A DNA stretch of 64,000 nucleotides from Pandoraea pneumonica (GCF_902459645.1 NZ_CABPSK010000001.1:1550001-1614000), one strand, 5' to 3'; positions 26,096 to 36,913 are shown, counted from the stretch's first letter. Notes: generated from the sequence alone by a model not told the origin. Made by a program: numbers and translations.

Positions 26096-26437
26096 TCAGA
26101 CGTCCAACAGTTCAACCTCGAAGACCAGCGTCGCGTTCGGCGGAATCACACCGCCGGCGCCGCGTGCGCCGTAGCCCAGTTCGGCCGGAATAATGAGCTT
26201 GCGCTTGCCGCCGACCTTCATGCCGGCTACGCCTTCATCCCAGCCGCGAATGACCATGCCGCCGCCCAGCACGAAGGCGAACGGATCATTGCGGTCTTTG
26301 CTGGAATCGAACTTCTTGCCGTCGGTGAGCCAGCCGGTGTAATGCACGGTCACGGTTTGGCCGGGGGTGGCTTCTGCACCGTCGCCCACTTGGAGGTCGT
26401 CGTATTGCAGGCCGGAATCGGTAGTGATGATCGACAT
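26096..26437 (-). CDS. FKBP-type peptidyl-prolyl cis-trans isomerase
   Basis: A 113-residue single-domain FKBP, without signal peptide, so cytoplasmic. The active-site features are [34 protein letters not shown] and [26 protein letters not shown]. It accelerates proline isomerisation during folding. The start at MSIITTDSG gives the normal size; the longer frame would run through the tRNA-Ser terminator. It lies between two terminators, so it has its own promoter. Confidence 0.95.
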   Translation of the reverse strand: MSIITTDSGLQYDDLQVGDGAEATPGQTVTVHYTGWLTDGKKFDSSKDRNDPFAFVLGGGMVIRGWDEGVAGMKVGGKRKLIIPAELGYGARGAGGVIPPNATLVFEVELLDV

Positions 26438-26506
26438 CGTGGTTCTCGCTCGAAGAGGGGGGGAAGAAATCGACGCGCGAGGTATCGCCAACGCGCGAAC
26501 TCGGGA

Positions 26507-26546
26507 AAGAAAAAACCCCCGGCTCTCCGCGAAGAGCCGGGGGTGT
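26507..26546 (-). terminator. Terminator of tRNA-Ser
   Basis: A perfect 12-bp stem ACCCCCGGCTCT/AGAGCCGGGGGT (26515-26526 with 26533-26544) is followed on the minus strand by TTTTTTC. Confidence 0.92.
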
Positions 26547-26561
26547 TCCGCCAAGGCGACT

Positions 26562-26655
26562 TGGCGGAGACGGAGGGATTCGAACCCTCGATCCAGGTTT
26601 TGGCCCAGATGCTCCCTTAGCAGGGGAGTGCCTTCGACCTCTCGGCCACGTCTCC
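26562..26655 (-). tRNA. serV: tRNA-Ser (anticodon GCT)
   Basis: 94 bases including an encoded 3' CCA. The acceptor stem is GGAGACG/CGTCTCC with discriminator G. The anticodon loop CTGCTAA gives GCT, reading AGC and AGU. A long variable arm typical of tRNA-Ser and the GGTTCGAATCC T-arm are present. Confidence 0.97.
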
Positions 26656-26969
26656 CAAACTTGTCGTCACATCAGGGAGGTGATGTAACGAAGGCGTGAT
26701 ATTACCTAGTGTTCCGCGTGCCGTCAAACATTATGCGCATCAAAATCCAACTTTTTTTGCGCACCTGTCATGCTTTCGCCACGTACGGGGAGTTTTCCCC
26801 GCATCACGACACCGCAATGTCGTTTCGCGCCGCATCCGGCTCACCAAAATCCGACGCGATTTTTTACTGCCGATTCAAACACTTCGCGATACGGCGAGTG
26901 CGTCGATGTCACTCGCCCTACCGAATAACGCACACGTCGCGCGCCTACGCGAGCGACGTGTTCACTTCT
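26656..26969. other. Intergenic region between tRNA-Ser and lysC
   Basis: About 314 bases with no gene on either strand that I can support. It contains the tRNA promoter and the lysC 3' end. No terminator hairpin was recognised. Confidence 0.4.
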
Positions 26970-28220
26970 TTACGCCTGATCGAGTTCGAAAGCCTTATGC
27001 AGCGCGCGCACGGCGAGCTCCATGTACTTTTCGTCGATCAGCACCGAGATTTTGATTTCCGAAGTGGAGATCATCTGGATGTTGATGCCTTCTTCCGACA
27101 GCGTGCGGAACGCCTTGCTGGCGATACCCACGTGCGAGCGCATGCCCACGCCGACGATCGAGACCTTCGAGACCTTCGGGTCGCCCGACACTTCGGCGGC
27201 ACCGATATGGCCTTGCACGTCGTTTTGCAGCAGCGACATCGCGCGCTGGAAGTCACCACGCGGCACCGTGAACGTGAAGTCGGTCTTACCGTCCACGCTC
27301 TGGTTCTGGATGATCATGTCGACATCGATGTTCGCATCGGCGATCGGGCCGAGGATCTGATAAGCGATGCCCGGGCGGTCCGGCACGCCACGCACAGTGA
27401 TCTTGGCCTCGTCGCGCTGAAATGCGATACCCGAAATGATGGCCTTTTCCATTTGTTCGTCTTCCTCAAAAGTAATCAGCGTGCCCGAGCGCGCTTCTTC
27501 GTCGAGCGCCATCATCGGATCCGTCAAGCTCGAGAGCACGCGAGTCTTGACTTGGTACTTGCCGGCGAATTCCACCGAGCGAATCTGCAATATCTTCGAA
27601 CCGAGGCTGGCCATTTCCAGCATCTCTTCGAAGGTCACCTTGTCGAGGCGACGCGCTTCGTCGACCACGCGTGGGTCAGTCGTGTACACGCCATCCACGT
27701 CGGTGTAGATCAAGCATTCATCAGCCTTCAGGCCAGCGGCCACGGCAACCGCCGAGGTGTCCGAGCCACCACGGCCGAGCGTGGTCACATTGCCGTTCGG
27801 GTCGATGCCCTGGAAACCGGTAATCACCACCACGCGGCCGGCGTTCAGATCGGCCATCACGCGTGCGTCGTCGATTTCCGAAATACGGGCTTTGGTGTGT
27901 GCGCTGTCGGTCTTGATCGGTACTTGCCAGCCGGCGTAGCTCACGGCATCGACGCCCTGCTCTTTGAGGGCAATCGCCAGCAGGCCGACGCTCACTTGCT
28001 CGCCTGTGGCGGCAATCGCGTCGAGTTCGCGCGGATCCGGTTCGGCCGAAATCTCTTTGGCCAGACCCAACAGACGATTGGTTTCGCCGGACATTGCCGA
28101 CGGCACCACCACCATCTTGTGACCGGCCTTATGCCATTTGGCCACGCGCTTGGCGACATTCTTGATGCGCTCCACCGAGCCCATCGACGTGCCGCCGTAT
28201 TTGTGTACGATCAGAGCCAT
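26970..28220 (-). CDS. lysC: Aspartate kinase
   Basis: A 416-residue monofunctional aspartokinase, which phosphorylates aspartate in the first step to lysine, threonine and methionine. The N-terminal motif [11 protein letters not shown] holds the catalytic Lys and ATP loop, followed by SAMSGETN and [22 protein letters not shown]. Two C-terminal ACT domains (about 265-416) bind feedback inhibitors such as lysine and threonine. The size is that of the class with a separate small subunit overlapping in some bacteria. Single gene. Confidence 0.96.
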   Translation of the reverse strand: MALIVHKYGGTSMGSVERIKNVAKRVAKWHKAGHKMVVVPSAMSGETNRLLGLAKEISAEPDPRELDAIAATGEQVSVGLLAIALKEQGVDAVSYAGWQVPIKTDSAHTKARISEIDDARVMADLNAGRVVVITGFQGIDPNGNVTTLGRGGSDTSAVAVAAGLKADECLIYTDVDGVYTTDPRVVDEARRLDKVTFEEMLEMASLGSKILQIRSVEFAGKYQVKTRVLSSLTDPMMALDEEARSGTLITFEEDEQMEKAIISGIAFQRDEAKITVRGVPDRPGIAYQILGPIADANIDVDMIIQNQSVDGKTDFTFTVPRGDFQRAMSLLQNDVQGHIGAAEVSGDPKVSKVSIVGVGMRSHVGIASKAFRTLSEEGINIQMISTSEIKISVLIDEKYMELAVRALHKAFELDQA

Positions 28221-28499
28221 AACATTGCTAACACATTGATTTAAAACCGTTTATGAATCCTGCGCGGATACCTTGAAAGGGGTATCGATGACGTTTCGAT
28301 TCGCGGAACTTTTGATTATCGCACGAATGTATCGCGCATGAGCCGGTTTGGCGCAGATTGCACCGTGAAGCGCCTCATGCGCCGCATCCGGCAGCAGAGT
28401 GTGCCGCAGATTACCGGGGTTGCGAGGGGATATGCCGTACAGCCCGATCAAAGACGGAGATAACGGCATCGTGTGGTGCGGCGCAGCCCTCGATGCCGC

Positions 28500-30059
28500 T
28501 CAGGCCTCGTCGCGCCACGTCATCTGCCAGCGCGGGCCATCGGCATCCTCGTCACCCAGAGCCGTGCCGTCGATACCAAGACGCGGTACGAACACGATGT
28601 TCGCGCCCTGCCAGATGATCGGCACATGACGCTGCCACGCTGGCACGCCCTTGTTCTGATACCAATGCTTGAGCGAACGGGAATGCCCGTCGGGATGTTC
28701 GCGCCAGCGTTCGCCCCCTGCCCGCTCGCGAGCGATCAGCGGATGCTTGCGCAATACCGCTTCGGCGATGCCCGCAACGCCCGACTCACCGGATTCAGTC
28801 ACCGGCGCAAACGCCACACTCCCCTGCCATTGCGGCAGCGGCCAGACGCACTCTCCCGACCAGTGCAGCGCGACATCGTCGGCAGAATGATCGTCGTCGG
28901 CAGCGTCGTAGACGGGTGTCCATTGCAGAACATCGCGATACAAGCGCAACACCGCATCGCCGTGCGGCAACGTGAGCGAGGCGTCGGGTTGCGCATCGCG
29001 AATCTGCCGCACCCACTCGTCGAGACGCGCCTCCGGCGGCGCGGCGAGCCCTTCGCGCGCAGCCCAATACCGCAGCAGATTCGCCAAACGCGCCACATCG
29101 AGTCCCTGTAATCGGCTGCGCTGCAAACCCGTCCCAACGACGTGGGCCGCATCGAAATCGATCTGCGCCAGTTGATCGAGCAGCGACTGCGCTTGCGCCG
29201 CATGACGAGCGAACCGGGCAAGCGTCTCGCGATACGCCGGGACGTGCGCCGCGATGGCAGGCATCACGTCATGACGCAGCGCATTGCGCAGGTACTGACG
29301 GTCCTGATTCGAGGGATCTTCTACCCATGTCAACGAACGCGCCTTGGCATAGGCGCGCATCGTCTCGCGCGATACGTCGAGCAGTGGGCGAAGCAACATA
29401 GCACGCGAGGCAACGGGCAGCGTCCCCGTTGAAGGCATCGCTGCGACGCCCGGTAGCCCCGCGCCGCGCAGCATTTGCAGCAGCACCGTCTCGGCCTGAT
29501 CGTTCGCGTGGTGCGCTGTGAGCAACGCGTCGATGCCGTGCGCTGCACAGCATTCGGCCAGCGCTGCATAGCGCGCGGTACGTGCCGCGCCTTCGATGCC
29601 CTGGCGGGCATTGCGCGGCACATCCACATGACGCGATTCAAATGCAAAGCCGCGCAGACGCGCTTCGCGCTCGCATGTGGCGAGCCACGCGTCGGCGTGT
29701 TCGGAGAGACCGTGATGAATATGAATCGCGAGCGGCTGAGCCACCGCCTCACCGGCATCACGCCGCGCCTGCACCCAATGCGCGAGCGCGTCGAGCAGCA
29801 CGATGGAATCGAGTCCGCCGCTAAGGGCTAATGCGAGTCGTGGGGCGACGAGATCCGACTGCGCGAAAGCATGCGCCAACGCGACGCGCAAAGCGACGTC
29901 CACATGAACAACTGCCGCGTCGCATCGGGTGGATGCGAACGCGGCAGCGGTGTGCGGCGAGGAGGACACGGGCGGTGTAGCGCCGGGCGTCATCGCCACG
30001 AGTGGTGGCGATGCGCTGGGCGACGACTTACTTGGCGCCGGCTTCCTTGAATTTGCCAT
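28500..30059 (-). CDS. tilS: tRNA(Ile)-lysidine synthase TilS
   Basis: Up to 519 residues. The N-type ATP pyrophosphatase loop is [15 protein letters not shown] (about 78-92), followed by [12 protein letters not shown] and [20 protein letters not shown], all diagnostic of TilS. The C-terminal half is the tRNA-binding region. It converts C34 of tRNA-Ile(CAU) to lysidine using ATP, so the tRNA reads AUA. The first ATG (30059) overlaps accA by 32 bases, and its Ser/Pro-rich N-terminus is not conserved; an ATG at 29993 is a reasonable alternative. Neither has a clear ribosome site. Downstream of accA, as in related genomes. Confidence 0.93.
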   Translation of the reverse strand: MANSRKPAPSKSSPSASPPLVAMTPGATPPVSSSPHTAAAFASTRCDAAVVHVDVALRVALAHAFAQSDLVAPRLALALSGGLDSIVLLDALAHWVQARRDAGEAVAQPLAIHIHHGLSEHADAWLATCEREARLRGFAFESRHVDVPRNARQGIEGAARTARYAALAECCAAHGIDALLTAHHANDQAETVLLQMLRGAGLPGVAAMPSTGTLPVASRAMLLRPLLDVSRETMRAYAKARSLTWVEDPSNQDRQYLRNALRHDVMPAIAAHVPAYRETLARFARHAAQAQSLLDQLAQIDFDAAHVVGTGLQRSRLQGLDVARLANLLRYWAAREGLAAPPEARLDEWVRQIRDAQPDASLTLPHGDAVLRLYRDVLQWTPVYDAADDDHSADDVALHWSGECVWPLPQWQGSVAFAPVTESGESGVAGIAEAVLRKHPLIARERAGGERWREHPDGHSRSLKHWYQNKGVPAWQRHVPIIWQGANIVFVPRLGIDGTALGDEDADGPRWQMTWRDEA

Positions 30060-30996
30060 AGCCCATCATGCGCTCGAAGCGACGCTCGAGCAGTTCCTTG
30101 TGGCTCATGCCTTGGAACTGGCGCAGCGAATCGGCCAGTGCACGCTTGAGCATGCCGGCCATACCGAGCGGGTCGCGATGTGCGCCGCCAAGCGGTTCGT
30201 TGATGATCTTGTCGATCAGGCCGAGTGCCTTCAGACGGTGGGCCGTCAGACCCAGGGCTTCGGCAGCTTCCGGCGCCTTGGCCGCGCTCTTCCACAGAAT
30301 CGACGCGCAACCTTCCGGCGAAATCACCGAGTACGTCGAGAATTGCAGCATCGAGACCGAGTCGGCCACGGCAATCGCCAGTGCACCGCCCGAGCCGCCT
30401 TCACCGATGATCGTGGTGATGATCGGCGTCTTGAGTTCGGCCATCACAAACAGGTTGTGACCGATGGCTTCCGACTGACCGCGCTCTTCGGCATCGATAC
30501 CCGGGTAAGCGCCCGGCGTGTCGACGAACGTGAACAGCGGCAGACCGAACTTCTCGGCCATCTTCATCAGGCGCATTGCCTTGCGATAGCCCTCGGGGCG
30601 CGGCATACCGAAGTTGCGCATGGCGCGCTCCTTGGTGTCGCGGCCCTTCTGGTGACCGATGACCATACAAGCCTGACCGTTGAAGCGGGCCATGCCGCCG
30701 ACGATGGCGTGGTCGTCCGAGAACGTCCGGTCGCCATGCAGCTCATGAAAGTCGGTGAAGATGTCGCGCACATAGTCGAGCGTGTAAGGACGCTGCGGGT
30801 GACGCGAGATTTGCGAAACCTGCCAAGGCGACAGGTTCGTATAGATGTCCTTGGTGAGCTGCTGGCTCTTCTTAGAGAGGCGCTCGATCTCTTCGGAAAT
30901 ATCGACGGCAGAATCGTCTTGCACAAAGCGCAATTCTTCAATCTTCGCTTCGAGTTCGGCGATCGGCTGTTCAAAATCCAAAAAGGTGTTCTTCAT
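30028..30996 (-). CDS. accA: Acetyl-CoA carboxylase carboxyltransferase subunit alpha
   Basis: A 322-residue AccA. With AccD (also in this window) it transfers CO2 from carboxybiotin to acetyl-CoA, making malonyl-CoA for fatty acid synthesis. Recognisable are the N-terminal coiled helix [46 protein letters not shown] and the [15 protein letters not shown] oxyanion region. The length is typical. It is followed by tilS with an overlap. Confidence 0.97.
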   Translation of the reverse strand: MKNTFLDFEQPIAELEAKIEELRFVQDDSAVDISEEIERLSKKSQQLTKDIYTNLSPWQVSQISRHPQRPYTLDYVRDIFTDFHELHGDRTFSDDHAIVGGMARFNGQACMVIGHQKGRDTKERAMRNFGMPRPEGYRKAMRLMKMAEKFGLPLFTFVDTPGAYPGIDAEERGQSEAIGHNLFVMAELKTPIITTIIGEGGSGGALAIAVADSVSMLQFSTYSVISPEGCASILWKSAAKAPEAAEALGLTAHRLKALGLIDKIINEPLGGAHRDPLGMAGMLKRALADSLRQFQGMSHKELLERRFERMMGYGKFKEAGAK

Positions 30997-31048
30997 CAGG
31001 TTTCCCCGGAAATGCGGCAGCGTATTGTACCGCCGGCGACGATTACCC

Positions 31049-31082
31049 GGCCAAGATAGACAACTTTCATCATTTCTTGGCC
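31049..31082. promoter_or_regulatory. Inverted repeat upstream of accA
   Basis: GGCCAAGA (31049-31056) and TCTTGGCC (31075-31082) form a perfect 8-bp inverted repeat with an 18-base centre, about 50 bases before accA. It overlaps a direct repeat of CCAA-N2-TAGACA. It could be an operator; no known regulator site is recognised. Confidence 0.35.
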
Positions 31083-31150
31083 AACAATAGACACCGACAA
31101 TGACTAATGAGACGGAATTGGACGCGGATTATACGTCCTAAGCGGAACAA

Positions 31151-32341
31151 TCAGTATTCGACGGGCACCGGTTCGAGACTTCGCCACATGTACCAAGTGG
31201 CCACCGAGCGCCAGGGCTCCCAATTGGCGGCCACTTCACGGGCTTCGCTGCGGGTGACCGGCTCGCCGCTGAAGTAGTTGACGCTGATGGCGTTGATGAG
31301 CCCAACGTCGTCGAGCGGCAGCACGTCGGGGCGCAGCAGGTTGAACATCAGGAACATCTCGGCGGTCCAGCGGCCAATGCCGCGAATGCCGGTCAGCTCG
31401 GCGATGACGGCCTCGTCGTCCATGCTCGCCCAAGCGTCGACGTGCAACGCACCCGACTTGAAGTGCGTGGCCAGATCGAGAATGTACTCGGCCTTACGGC
31501 GCGACAGCCCGCAACCGGCGAGTGCGTCGTGCCCGGCCTTGATGAACTGCACCGGCGTGAGCTTCGGGCAGATGGCGACCACGCGGTCCCACACGGCTTG
31601 CGCCGCTTTCACCGAAATTTGCTGGCCCACGATCGAGCGCGCGAGCGTGACGAACGGCTCGCCGCGTCCGGTCAGATGTGCTGGGCCGAACTGAGGAATG
31701 AGCTTCTTGAGGATGCGATCGCGCCGCATCAGGTCGGCGCAGGCCTGATCCCAGAAGTCGGGACGCGTCGCACCGGGCGCTACAGGCAGCGGCACCACGC
31801 CAGTGACGGCCTGCTCCACCACATCGGCTTCGATGCGGGCAATTTCCGGCGTGACGATGCGTGTTTCACCATCGCGCTTGGCGATCACGCGGCGCGTGGT
31901 AGCGGCGCCAGCAGCACCATTGCCCTTCGCGGCCGAACCGGCGGCACGCGTCGACTTGGCGGGCGATGCAGGTTTTGCAGGCTTGCTGGAGGTATCGGCG
32001 TTGGTCGTCTTGACCGGCACCTTGCGAGCGGTGCCAGCAACGGCCTTGGTCGCCGCGCCACCTGCCCCACTCCCTGCCTTCACAGGCTTCTTGAGCTTGT
32101 CGGCAGTCGCCGCCGCGCCATTGCCACTGCTGGCACGTTTAGTCGGAACCACGCCCGACTTACCCGCCGCGGTCTTCACGCCAGCCTTGCCGTCGACCTT
32201 GCGCGCCTTGCCGTCCGCCTTCGTGATCTTGGCGGGCGCAGCACTGGCGCGCTTGGCCGCGGGCCTGGCGGCCTTGACGGCACGCCCGGTCGCGGCGGTT
32301 TGGGTCGCAGCCTTCGTGGCTACGGATTTACGAGTCACCAT
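31151..32341 (-). CDS. AlkA-type DNA-3-methyladenine glycosylase with histone-H1-like N-terminal tail
   Basis: A 396-residue protein in two parts. Residues 1 to about 160 are Lys/Ala/Thr/Gly-rich with many KAA, PAK and KA motifs, like histone H1 or AlgP tails. From about 185 on it is an HhH-GPD base-excision glycosylase: IVGQQISVKAA (237-247), the helix-hairpin-helix LTGIRGIGRWTAEMFLMF (316-333), and the catalytic Asp in LPLDDVGL (about Asp345). No iron-sulfur cysteines follow, as expected for the AlkA branch. It removes alkylated bases. The basic tail probably adds nonspecific DNA binding (inference). It lies 24 bases after cysS. Confidence 0.9.
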   Translation of the reverse strand: MVTRKSVATKAATQTAATGRAVKAARPAAKRASAAPAKITKADGKARKVDGKAGVKTAAGKSGVVPTKRASSGNGAAATADKLKKPVKAGSGAGGAATKAVAGTARKVPVKTTNADTSSKPAKPASPAKSTRAAGSAAKGNGAAGAATTRRVIAKRDGETRIVTPEIARIEADVVEQAVTGVVPLPVAPGATRPDFWDQACADLMRRDRILKKLIPQFGPAHLTGRGEPFVTLARSIVGQQISVKAAQAVWDRVVAICPKLTPVQFIKAGHDALAGCGLSRRKAEYILDLATHFKSGALHVDAWASMDDEAVIAELTGIRGIGRWTAEMFLMFNLLRPDVLPLDDVGLINAISVNYFSGEPVTRSEAREVAANWEPWRSVATWYMWRSLEPVPVEY

Positions 32342-32365
32342 GAGATTCGCCTCGATACGCCGCGC

Positions 32366-33769
32366 TCAGGCACGACGCCATTCGGTGGCGCCTCCGGGAC
32401 GATCTTCCAGCACGATGCCTTCGGCCAGCAACTCGGCGCGAATGCGATCGGCTTCTGCGAAATTACGTTCGCGCTTGGCCTGAGCCCGCGCTTCGATGCG
32501 CGCCTCGACCGATGCGCGCAAGGCATCTGCATCACCGGCTTCGTCGGCACCCGCCGCCCCTTGCAGGAACGACTGCGGATCGCGTTCGAGCAAGCCGAGC
32601 GTACCTGCCAGCCCCAGCAATTGACGCACGAGCACCGGATCGCGCTGCTTGTTGATTTCACCGGCGAGTTCGAACAGCACCGAAATCGCGATCGGCGTAT
32701 TGAAATCGTCGTTCATCGCGGCCGCAAAGCGCTGCGCAAACGGTTCGTTCCAATCGAGCGGCGCCCCATCGCCTTGGGCGTCTTTGAGCGCGGTGTACAA
32801 ACGCGTCAAACCGCCGCGGGCGTCGTCCAAATGGGCATCGCTGTAATTGAGCGGGCTGCGGTACTGCGCACGCAGGATGAAGAAACGAATGACTTCCGCA
32901 TCGAACTTCGCCAGCACTTCACGAATGGTGAAGAAGTTGCCCAACGACTTGGACATCTTCTCGTCGTCCACGCGCACGAAGCCGTTGTGCAACCAGTAGT
33001 TCACAAACGTTTCGCCGGTGGCCGCTTCGCTCTGGGCGATTTCGTTTTCGTGGTGCGGGAATTGCAGATCCGCGCCACCGCCGTGAATGTCGAAGCGGCT
33101 GCCGAGCAAGTCGCAACTCATCGCCGAGCACTCGATGTGCCAGCCCGGACGGCCCGCGCCCCACGGCGAAGCCCATTTCGATTCGTCGGGCTCGGTATCT
33201 TTCGCGCGCTTCCACAGCACAAAGTCGAGCGGGTCTTGCTTAGCGGTGTTCGCGGCAACGCGCTCACCGGCGCGCAAGTCTTCGATCGACTTGCCGGAAA
33301 GCTGACCGTAGTTCGCGAACTTGCGCACGGCATAGTTCACGTCGCCGTCTTCCGCCTGATACGCATAACCGTTGCTTTGCAGCATGCCGATCATATTGAC
33401 CATCTGCGGAATGTAGTCGGTCGCGCGCGGCTCGTGATCGGGACGCTGCACGCCGAGGGCGTCGGCATCCTCATGCATCGCGGCGATGAAACGCGTCGTC
33501 AGTTCGCGCATCGTTTCGCCATTCTCGACGGCGCGCTTGATGATTTTGTCGTCGACGTCGGTGATGTTGCGAACATAGGTCACGCGGTAGCCGAGCGTGC
33601 GCAGCCACCGTTGCACCATGTCGAACACCACCATCACGCGCGCGTGGCCGATGTGACAGTAGTCGTACACGGTCATGCCGCAAACATACATGCGGACTTC
33701 GCCGGGAACGAGGGGCACGAACGGCTGTTTGTCTCGCGCGAGCGAGTTGTAGACGCGGAGTGAATCCAT
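32366..33769 (-). CDS. cysS: Cysteinyl-tRNA synthetase
   Basis: A 467-residue class I synthetase. It has [18 protein letters not shown] (zinc Cys and the HIGH motif, about residues 25-42), a second zinc ligand group in WHIECSAM with [14 protein letters not shown], and KMSKSLGN. The DALR-type helical end follows. The [10 protein letters not shown] start gives the normal size; the 50-codon upstream extension has no ribosome site or conserved sequence. It is followed closely by the glycosylase gene. Confidence 0.97.
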   Translation of the reverse strand: MDSLRVYNSLARDKQPFVPLVPGEVRMYVCGMTVYDYCHIGHARVMVVFDMVQRWLRTLGYRVTYVRNITDVDDKIIKRAVENGETMRELTTRFIAAMHEDADALGVQRPDHEPRATDYIPQMVNMIGMLQSNGYAYQAEDGDVNYAVRKFANYGQLSGKSIEDLRAGERVAANTAKQDPLDFVLWKRAKDTEPDESKWASPWGAGRPGWHIECSAMSCDLLGSRFDIHGGGADLQFPHHENEIAQSEAATGETFVNYWLHNGFVRVDDEKMSKSLGNFFTIREVLAKFDAEVIRFFILRAQYRSPLNYSDAHLDDARGGLTRLYTALKDAQGDGAPLDWNEPFAQRFAAAMNDDFNTPIAISVLFELAGEINKQRDPVLVRQLLGLAGTLGLLERDPQSFLQGAAGADEAGDADALRASVEARIEARAQAKRERNFAEADRIRAELLAEGIVLEDRPGGATEWRRA

Positions 33770-34090
33770 AGATAAGTGCTTGACCGGGCGAGACAGCGCC
33801 GGGCGCTGCGACGATGCCTCCGGACACGTTTTAAAGCGTGCGGGCGGGAGCGACATCGCGAGGCGGGCTGCGCGCCGTGCGGTAGAAAAAACGAACCTGC
33901 GAACCGTATCAGCCGCCATCGGAACAAATGGCGCAGGCCGGGCGCAGGTGTTTTGTTAGAATGCGGCCGAGTATAGCATCTCTTGCGCACCTCTCAGGTA
34001 TCCCAAGCACCCACCATGACGCAACGAAGCCGGTCCCTTTCGCGCAATGCAACGCGCCTTCTTTCCCGCCTGCGCACAAGCGCTTTCTCC

Positions 34091-34756
34091 ATGAACGCTG
34101 CCCGTCGTCGTGCCCACGCCCTGACCCTCGCGGGCGCAACGCTGGGCCTCGCCGGTGCACTGTTTGCGCTGCCGGCCGGCGCGCAGGCGATCATCGATCC
34201 GCCGCCGCCCGCGCCGCTGCAAACGCCGCAACAAGCCAGCGAGTCGGCCATCAACAAGCTCGTGGAAGCGCGTAAGTACAGCGACGCCCTCGCAAAGATC
34301 GACGACCACATCAAGCAATACCCGCGCGACGCGCAAGTGCGCTTCACGCGCGGGCGCGTGCTCATGGAAATGGGCCGCACGCCGGAGGCCATCGACGCCT
34401 TCACCGCGCTCACGCAAGACTTCCCGGAACTGCCGGAGCCGTACAACAATCTGGCCGCGCTGTATGCGCAAACCGGTGAGTACGACAAGGCGCGCGCCGC
34501 GCTCGAAAACGCGATCCGCAACAACCCGGGCTTTGCCGTCGCGTACTCGAACCTCGGCGACGTCTACGCCAAGCTCGCACAGCAGGCATATCAGAAGGCC
34601 CTCAAGATTTCGCCGACCGCGCGCGTGTCGGCCCGCGAGAAGGTGCTTGCCGATATGCTCGCACCGCAACGTGCCGCGCCGGTCGCGCAAACGCCTTCGC
34701 CAGCGAAGCCCAACGACGCCGCCGCGCTGAAGAATATCGGCAAGTCGGGCAACTGA
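34091..34756 (+). CDS. Periplasmic tetratricopeptide-repeat protein
   Basis: A 221-residue protein. A signal peptide is visible from MNAARRRAHALTLAG to about residue 33 (ALPAGAQA). A short Pro-rich stretch precedes three to four TPR-like units (about 50-165: ALAKIDDHIKQYP, EAIDAFTALTQDFPELPEPYNNLAALYAQTGEYDKA, NPGFAVAYSNLGDVYAK). An Ala/Pro tail ends the protein. I do not recognise a named family. The start is uncertain: ATGs at 34016 and 33983 are in frame, but only the 34091 start gives a clean signal peptide. It precedes ppiA by 53 bases, so it may share a transcript with it. Confidence 0.8.
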   Translation: MNAARRRAHALTLAGATLGLAGALFALPAGAQAIIDPPPPAPLQTPQQASESAINKLVEARKYSDALAKIDDHIKQYPRDAQVRFTRGRVLMEMGRTPEAIDAFTALTQDFPELPEPYNNLAALYAQTGEYDKARAALENAIRNNPGFAVAYSNLGDVYAKLAQQAYQKALKISPTARVSAREKVLADMLAPQRAAPVAQTPSPAKPNDAAALKNIGKSGN

Positions 34757-34809
34757 TCGCCGGTTGCGCAGTCACAGACACACCTAGACTCATAGCCCAG
34801 GAGACCCGC

Positions 34810-35412
34810 ATGTCCCTTCCGAATCGTCTGCGCCGCGCACTGCTCGGCGGTGCCGTCGCGGCGGCTGCCCTTACCGGCGCCGCCACCAGCCTGTCGGCGT
34901 TCGCGCAAAACGTTCAGCCGCAGGTGCAGTTCAAGACGTCGGCCGGTAACTTCACGGTCGAACTCAATCCGAAGGCAGCCCCGAAGACGGTCGAAAACTT
35001 TCTGCAATACGTCAACAGCGGCTTCTACAACGGTACGGTCTTCCACCGTGTCATTCCCGGCTTCATGATTCAGGGCGGCGGGTTCGACAAGGACATGAAC
35101 GAAAAGACCACGCGCGCGCCGATTCCCATCGAGTCGCAAAACGGCCTGAAGAATCTGAAAGGCACCATCGCCATGGCGCGCACGTCGAATCCGAATTCGG
35201 CGACCGCGCAATTTTTCGTGAATGTGTCGGATAATTCGTCACTGGACTACCCCAGCCCGGACGGCTATGGTTACGCAGTGTTCGGCAAGGTGGTCGCGGG
35301 CATGGACACCGTGGAAAAGATCAAGGGTGTTCCCACGACCCGCAAAGGCATGTACGCGGACGTGCCCGTCACGCCCGTCGTGATCGAATCGGCCAGCGTC
35401 GTCAAACGGTAA
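34810..35412 (+). CDS. ppiA: Periplasmic cyclophilin-type peptidyl-prolyl isomerase
   Basis: A 200-residue cyclophilin with a signal peptide (residues 1-33, ending AFAQ). The catalytic core is present: VFHRVIPGFMIQGGGF (with the active Arg and Phe), MARTSNPNSATAQFFVNVSDN and [19 protein letters not shown] upstream supports the start. It helps fold exported proteins. It is followed 57 bases later by a cytoplasmic paralogue, a compartment-split pair. Confidence 0.95.
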   Translation: MSLPNRLRRALLGGAVAAAALTGAATSLSAFAQNVQPQVQFKTSAGNFTVELNPKAAPKTVENFLQYVNSGFYNGTVFHRVIPGFMIQGGGFDKDMNEKTTRAPIPIESQNGLKNLKGTIAMARTSNPNSATAQFFVNVSDNSSLDYPSPDGYGYAVFGKVVAGMDTVEKIKGVPTTRKGMYADVPVTPVVIESASVVKR

Positions 35413-35469
35413 AGCACGACACTGAACTCCTCCGGCTCGCCGGGACCATTTCATCAGAAGGAAAGCATC

Positions 35470-35964
35470 ATGGTTGAACTGCAAACGAATCACGGCGTCA
35501 TTCGCATCGAACTCGACGAAGCCAAAGCACCGAAGACGGTCAAGAACTTCCTCGAATACGTCGAAAAAGGTTTCTACGACAACACGGTGTTCCACCGTGT
35601 GATCAACGGCTTCATGGTTCAAGGCGGCGGCTTCGAGCCGGGCATGAAACAAAAGGCCACCGCGACCCCGATCGAGAACGAAGCCAACAACGGCCTGAAG
35701 AACGACAAGTACACGCTGGCCATGGCCCGCACGAACGATCCGCACTCGGCCACCGCTCAGTTCTTCATCAACGTGAACGACAACGACTTCCTGAACCACA
35801 GCGCACCGACGCCGTCGGGCTGGGGCTATGCCGTGTTCGGCAAGGTCGTCGAAGGTCAGGACATCGTTGACCAGATCAAGGGCGTGAAGACCGGTTCGCG
35901 CGGCATGCACCAAGACGTGCCGGTCGACGACGTCATCATCGAAAAGGCTGTGATCGTCGCGTAA
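35470..35964 (+). CDS. ppiB: Cytoplasmic cyclophilin-type peptidyl-prolyl isomerase
   Basis: A 164-residue cyclophilin beginning directly with the domain ([15 protein letters not shown]) and lacking a signal peptide, so cytoplasmic. The active-site segments [16 protein letters not shown] and [21 protein letters not shown] are intact. It is close to ppiA in sequence, which suggests an old tandem duplication. AGAAGGAAAG upstream is the ribosome site. lpxH follows 28 bases later on the same strand. Confidence 0.96.
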   Translation: MVELQTNHGVIRIELDEAKAPKTVKNFLEYVEKGFYDNTVFHRVINGFMVQGGGFEPGMKQKATATPIENEANNGLKNDKYTLAMARTNDPHSATAQFFINVNDNDFLNHSAPTPSGWGYAVFGKVVEGQDIVDQIKGVKTGSRGMHQDVPVDDVIIEKAVIVA

Positions 35965-35992
35965 GCGCCCATCTCGTCACCGACGACACTCG

Positions 35993-36832
35993 ATGCCTGT
36001 ATCGACTGCGCGGTGCCCGCAATGTCCCGTGACACCACGGGGCGACGGGCCCGCGCTTTTCATTTCCGATCTTCACCTCGCGCCGGCCCTGCCGCGTACG
36101 GTGCAAGTTTTCGAAGACTTCCTGCGCGGTCCCGCGCGTGAAGCGTCCGTTCTCTTCATCCTTGGCGACCTGTTCGAATACTGGGTCGGCGACGACATGC
36201 TCGATGTCGACAAGGATGCCCCCGCCCATCACACCGGCACGCCCGATACCGAGCCGCTCGGCGCGTTCGCTCGCCGTATGACGGCCGCCATTGCGGAACT
36301 GTCGGCCAGCGGTGTGCCCGTGGCGATCATGCGTGGCAATCGCGATTTTCTGCTGGGCAAGCGCTTCGCGCGCGCAGCAGGCGCGGTGATGCTCGACGAT
36401 CCGTGTGTGTTTTCGTTTCTCGGGCAAGCGCTGGTGCTTAGTCACGGCGATCAGTTATGCACCGACGACGTGGGCTATCAGCGCTTCCGGCGTGTTGCGC
36501 ATTCGCCGCTGGGCAAGGCCTTCTTTCTTGCGTTGCCGCTGCGTCTGCGCATGGCGATTGCCGATCGCATCCGGCGGCGCAGTGCCGCTAAGGGCGCGCA
36601 TCGCATGGCGTATGCCGATGCGAATGCGCAGGCGATCGCTGCACTGCTCGATGCAGCCGGCGAGCGTACGCTCGTGCACGGCCATACGCATCGCCCTGCA
36701 CGGCATGCCGACGGCCGCCGCGTACGCTGGGTGCTGCCCGACTGGGAATTCGATATCGAGCCGCCACGCGGCGGCTATCTGCAATGGGATTCGCACGGGT
36801 TGCGTGCGATCGATCTCGTGACGTCGGCTTAA
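35993..36832 (+). CDS. lpxH: UDP-2,3-diacylglucosamine pyrophosphatase LpxH
   Basis: A 279-residue calcineurin-like phosphoesterase of lipid A synthesis. It hydrolyses UDP-2,3-diacylglucosamine to lipid X and UMP at the inner membrane. All metal motifs are seen: ISDLHLAP, LGDLFEYWVGDD, RGNRDFLLG, LSHGDQL and HGHTHRP. The N-terminus is about 20 residues longer than E. coli LpxH (MPVSTARCPQCPVTPRGDG), so a later start is possible. Cotranscription with ppiB is likely. Confidence 0.95.
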   Translation: MPVSTARCPQCPVTPRGDGPALFISDLHLAPALPRTVQVFEDFLRGPAREASVLFILGDLFEYWVGDDMLDVDKDAPAHHTGTPDTEPLGAFARRMTAAIAELSASGVPVAIMRGNRDFLLGKRFARAAGAVMLDDPCVFSFLGQALVLSHGDQLCTDDVGYQRFRRVAHSPLGKAFFLALPLRLRMAIADRIRRRSAAKGAHRMAYADANAQAIAALLDAAGERTLVHGHTHRPARHADGRRVRWVLPDWEFDIEPPRGGYLQWDSHGLRAIDLVTSA

Positions 36833-36913
36833 CGCTCACGCATTCGGCTTACGTAGTGCGCGCCTACGTATTAGGCCCACGCAAGCCCAACCATCAAGCC
36901 GACGTACCAAGCC

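Noticed and set aside
31442-33763. A 773-codon plus-strand open frame
   Set aside because: It lies antisense across the glycosylase and cysS genes, both of which have clear catalytic motifs. Long antisense frames are expected in high-GC DNA, and this one has no recognisable protein features.
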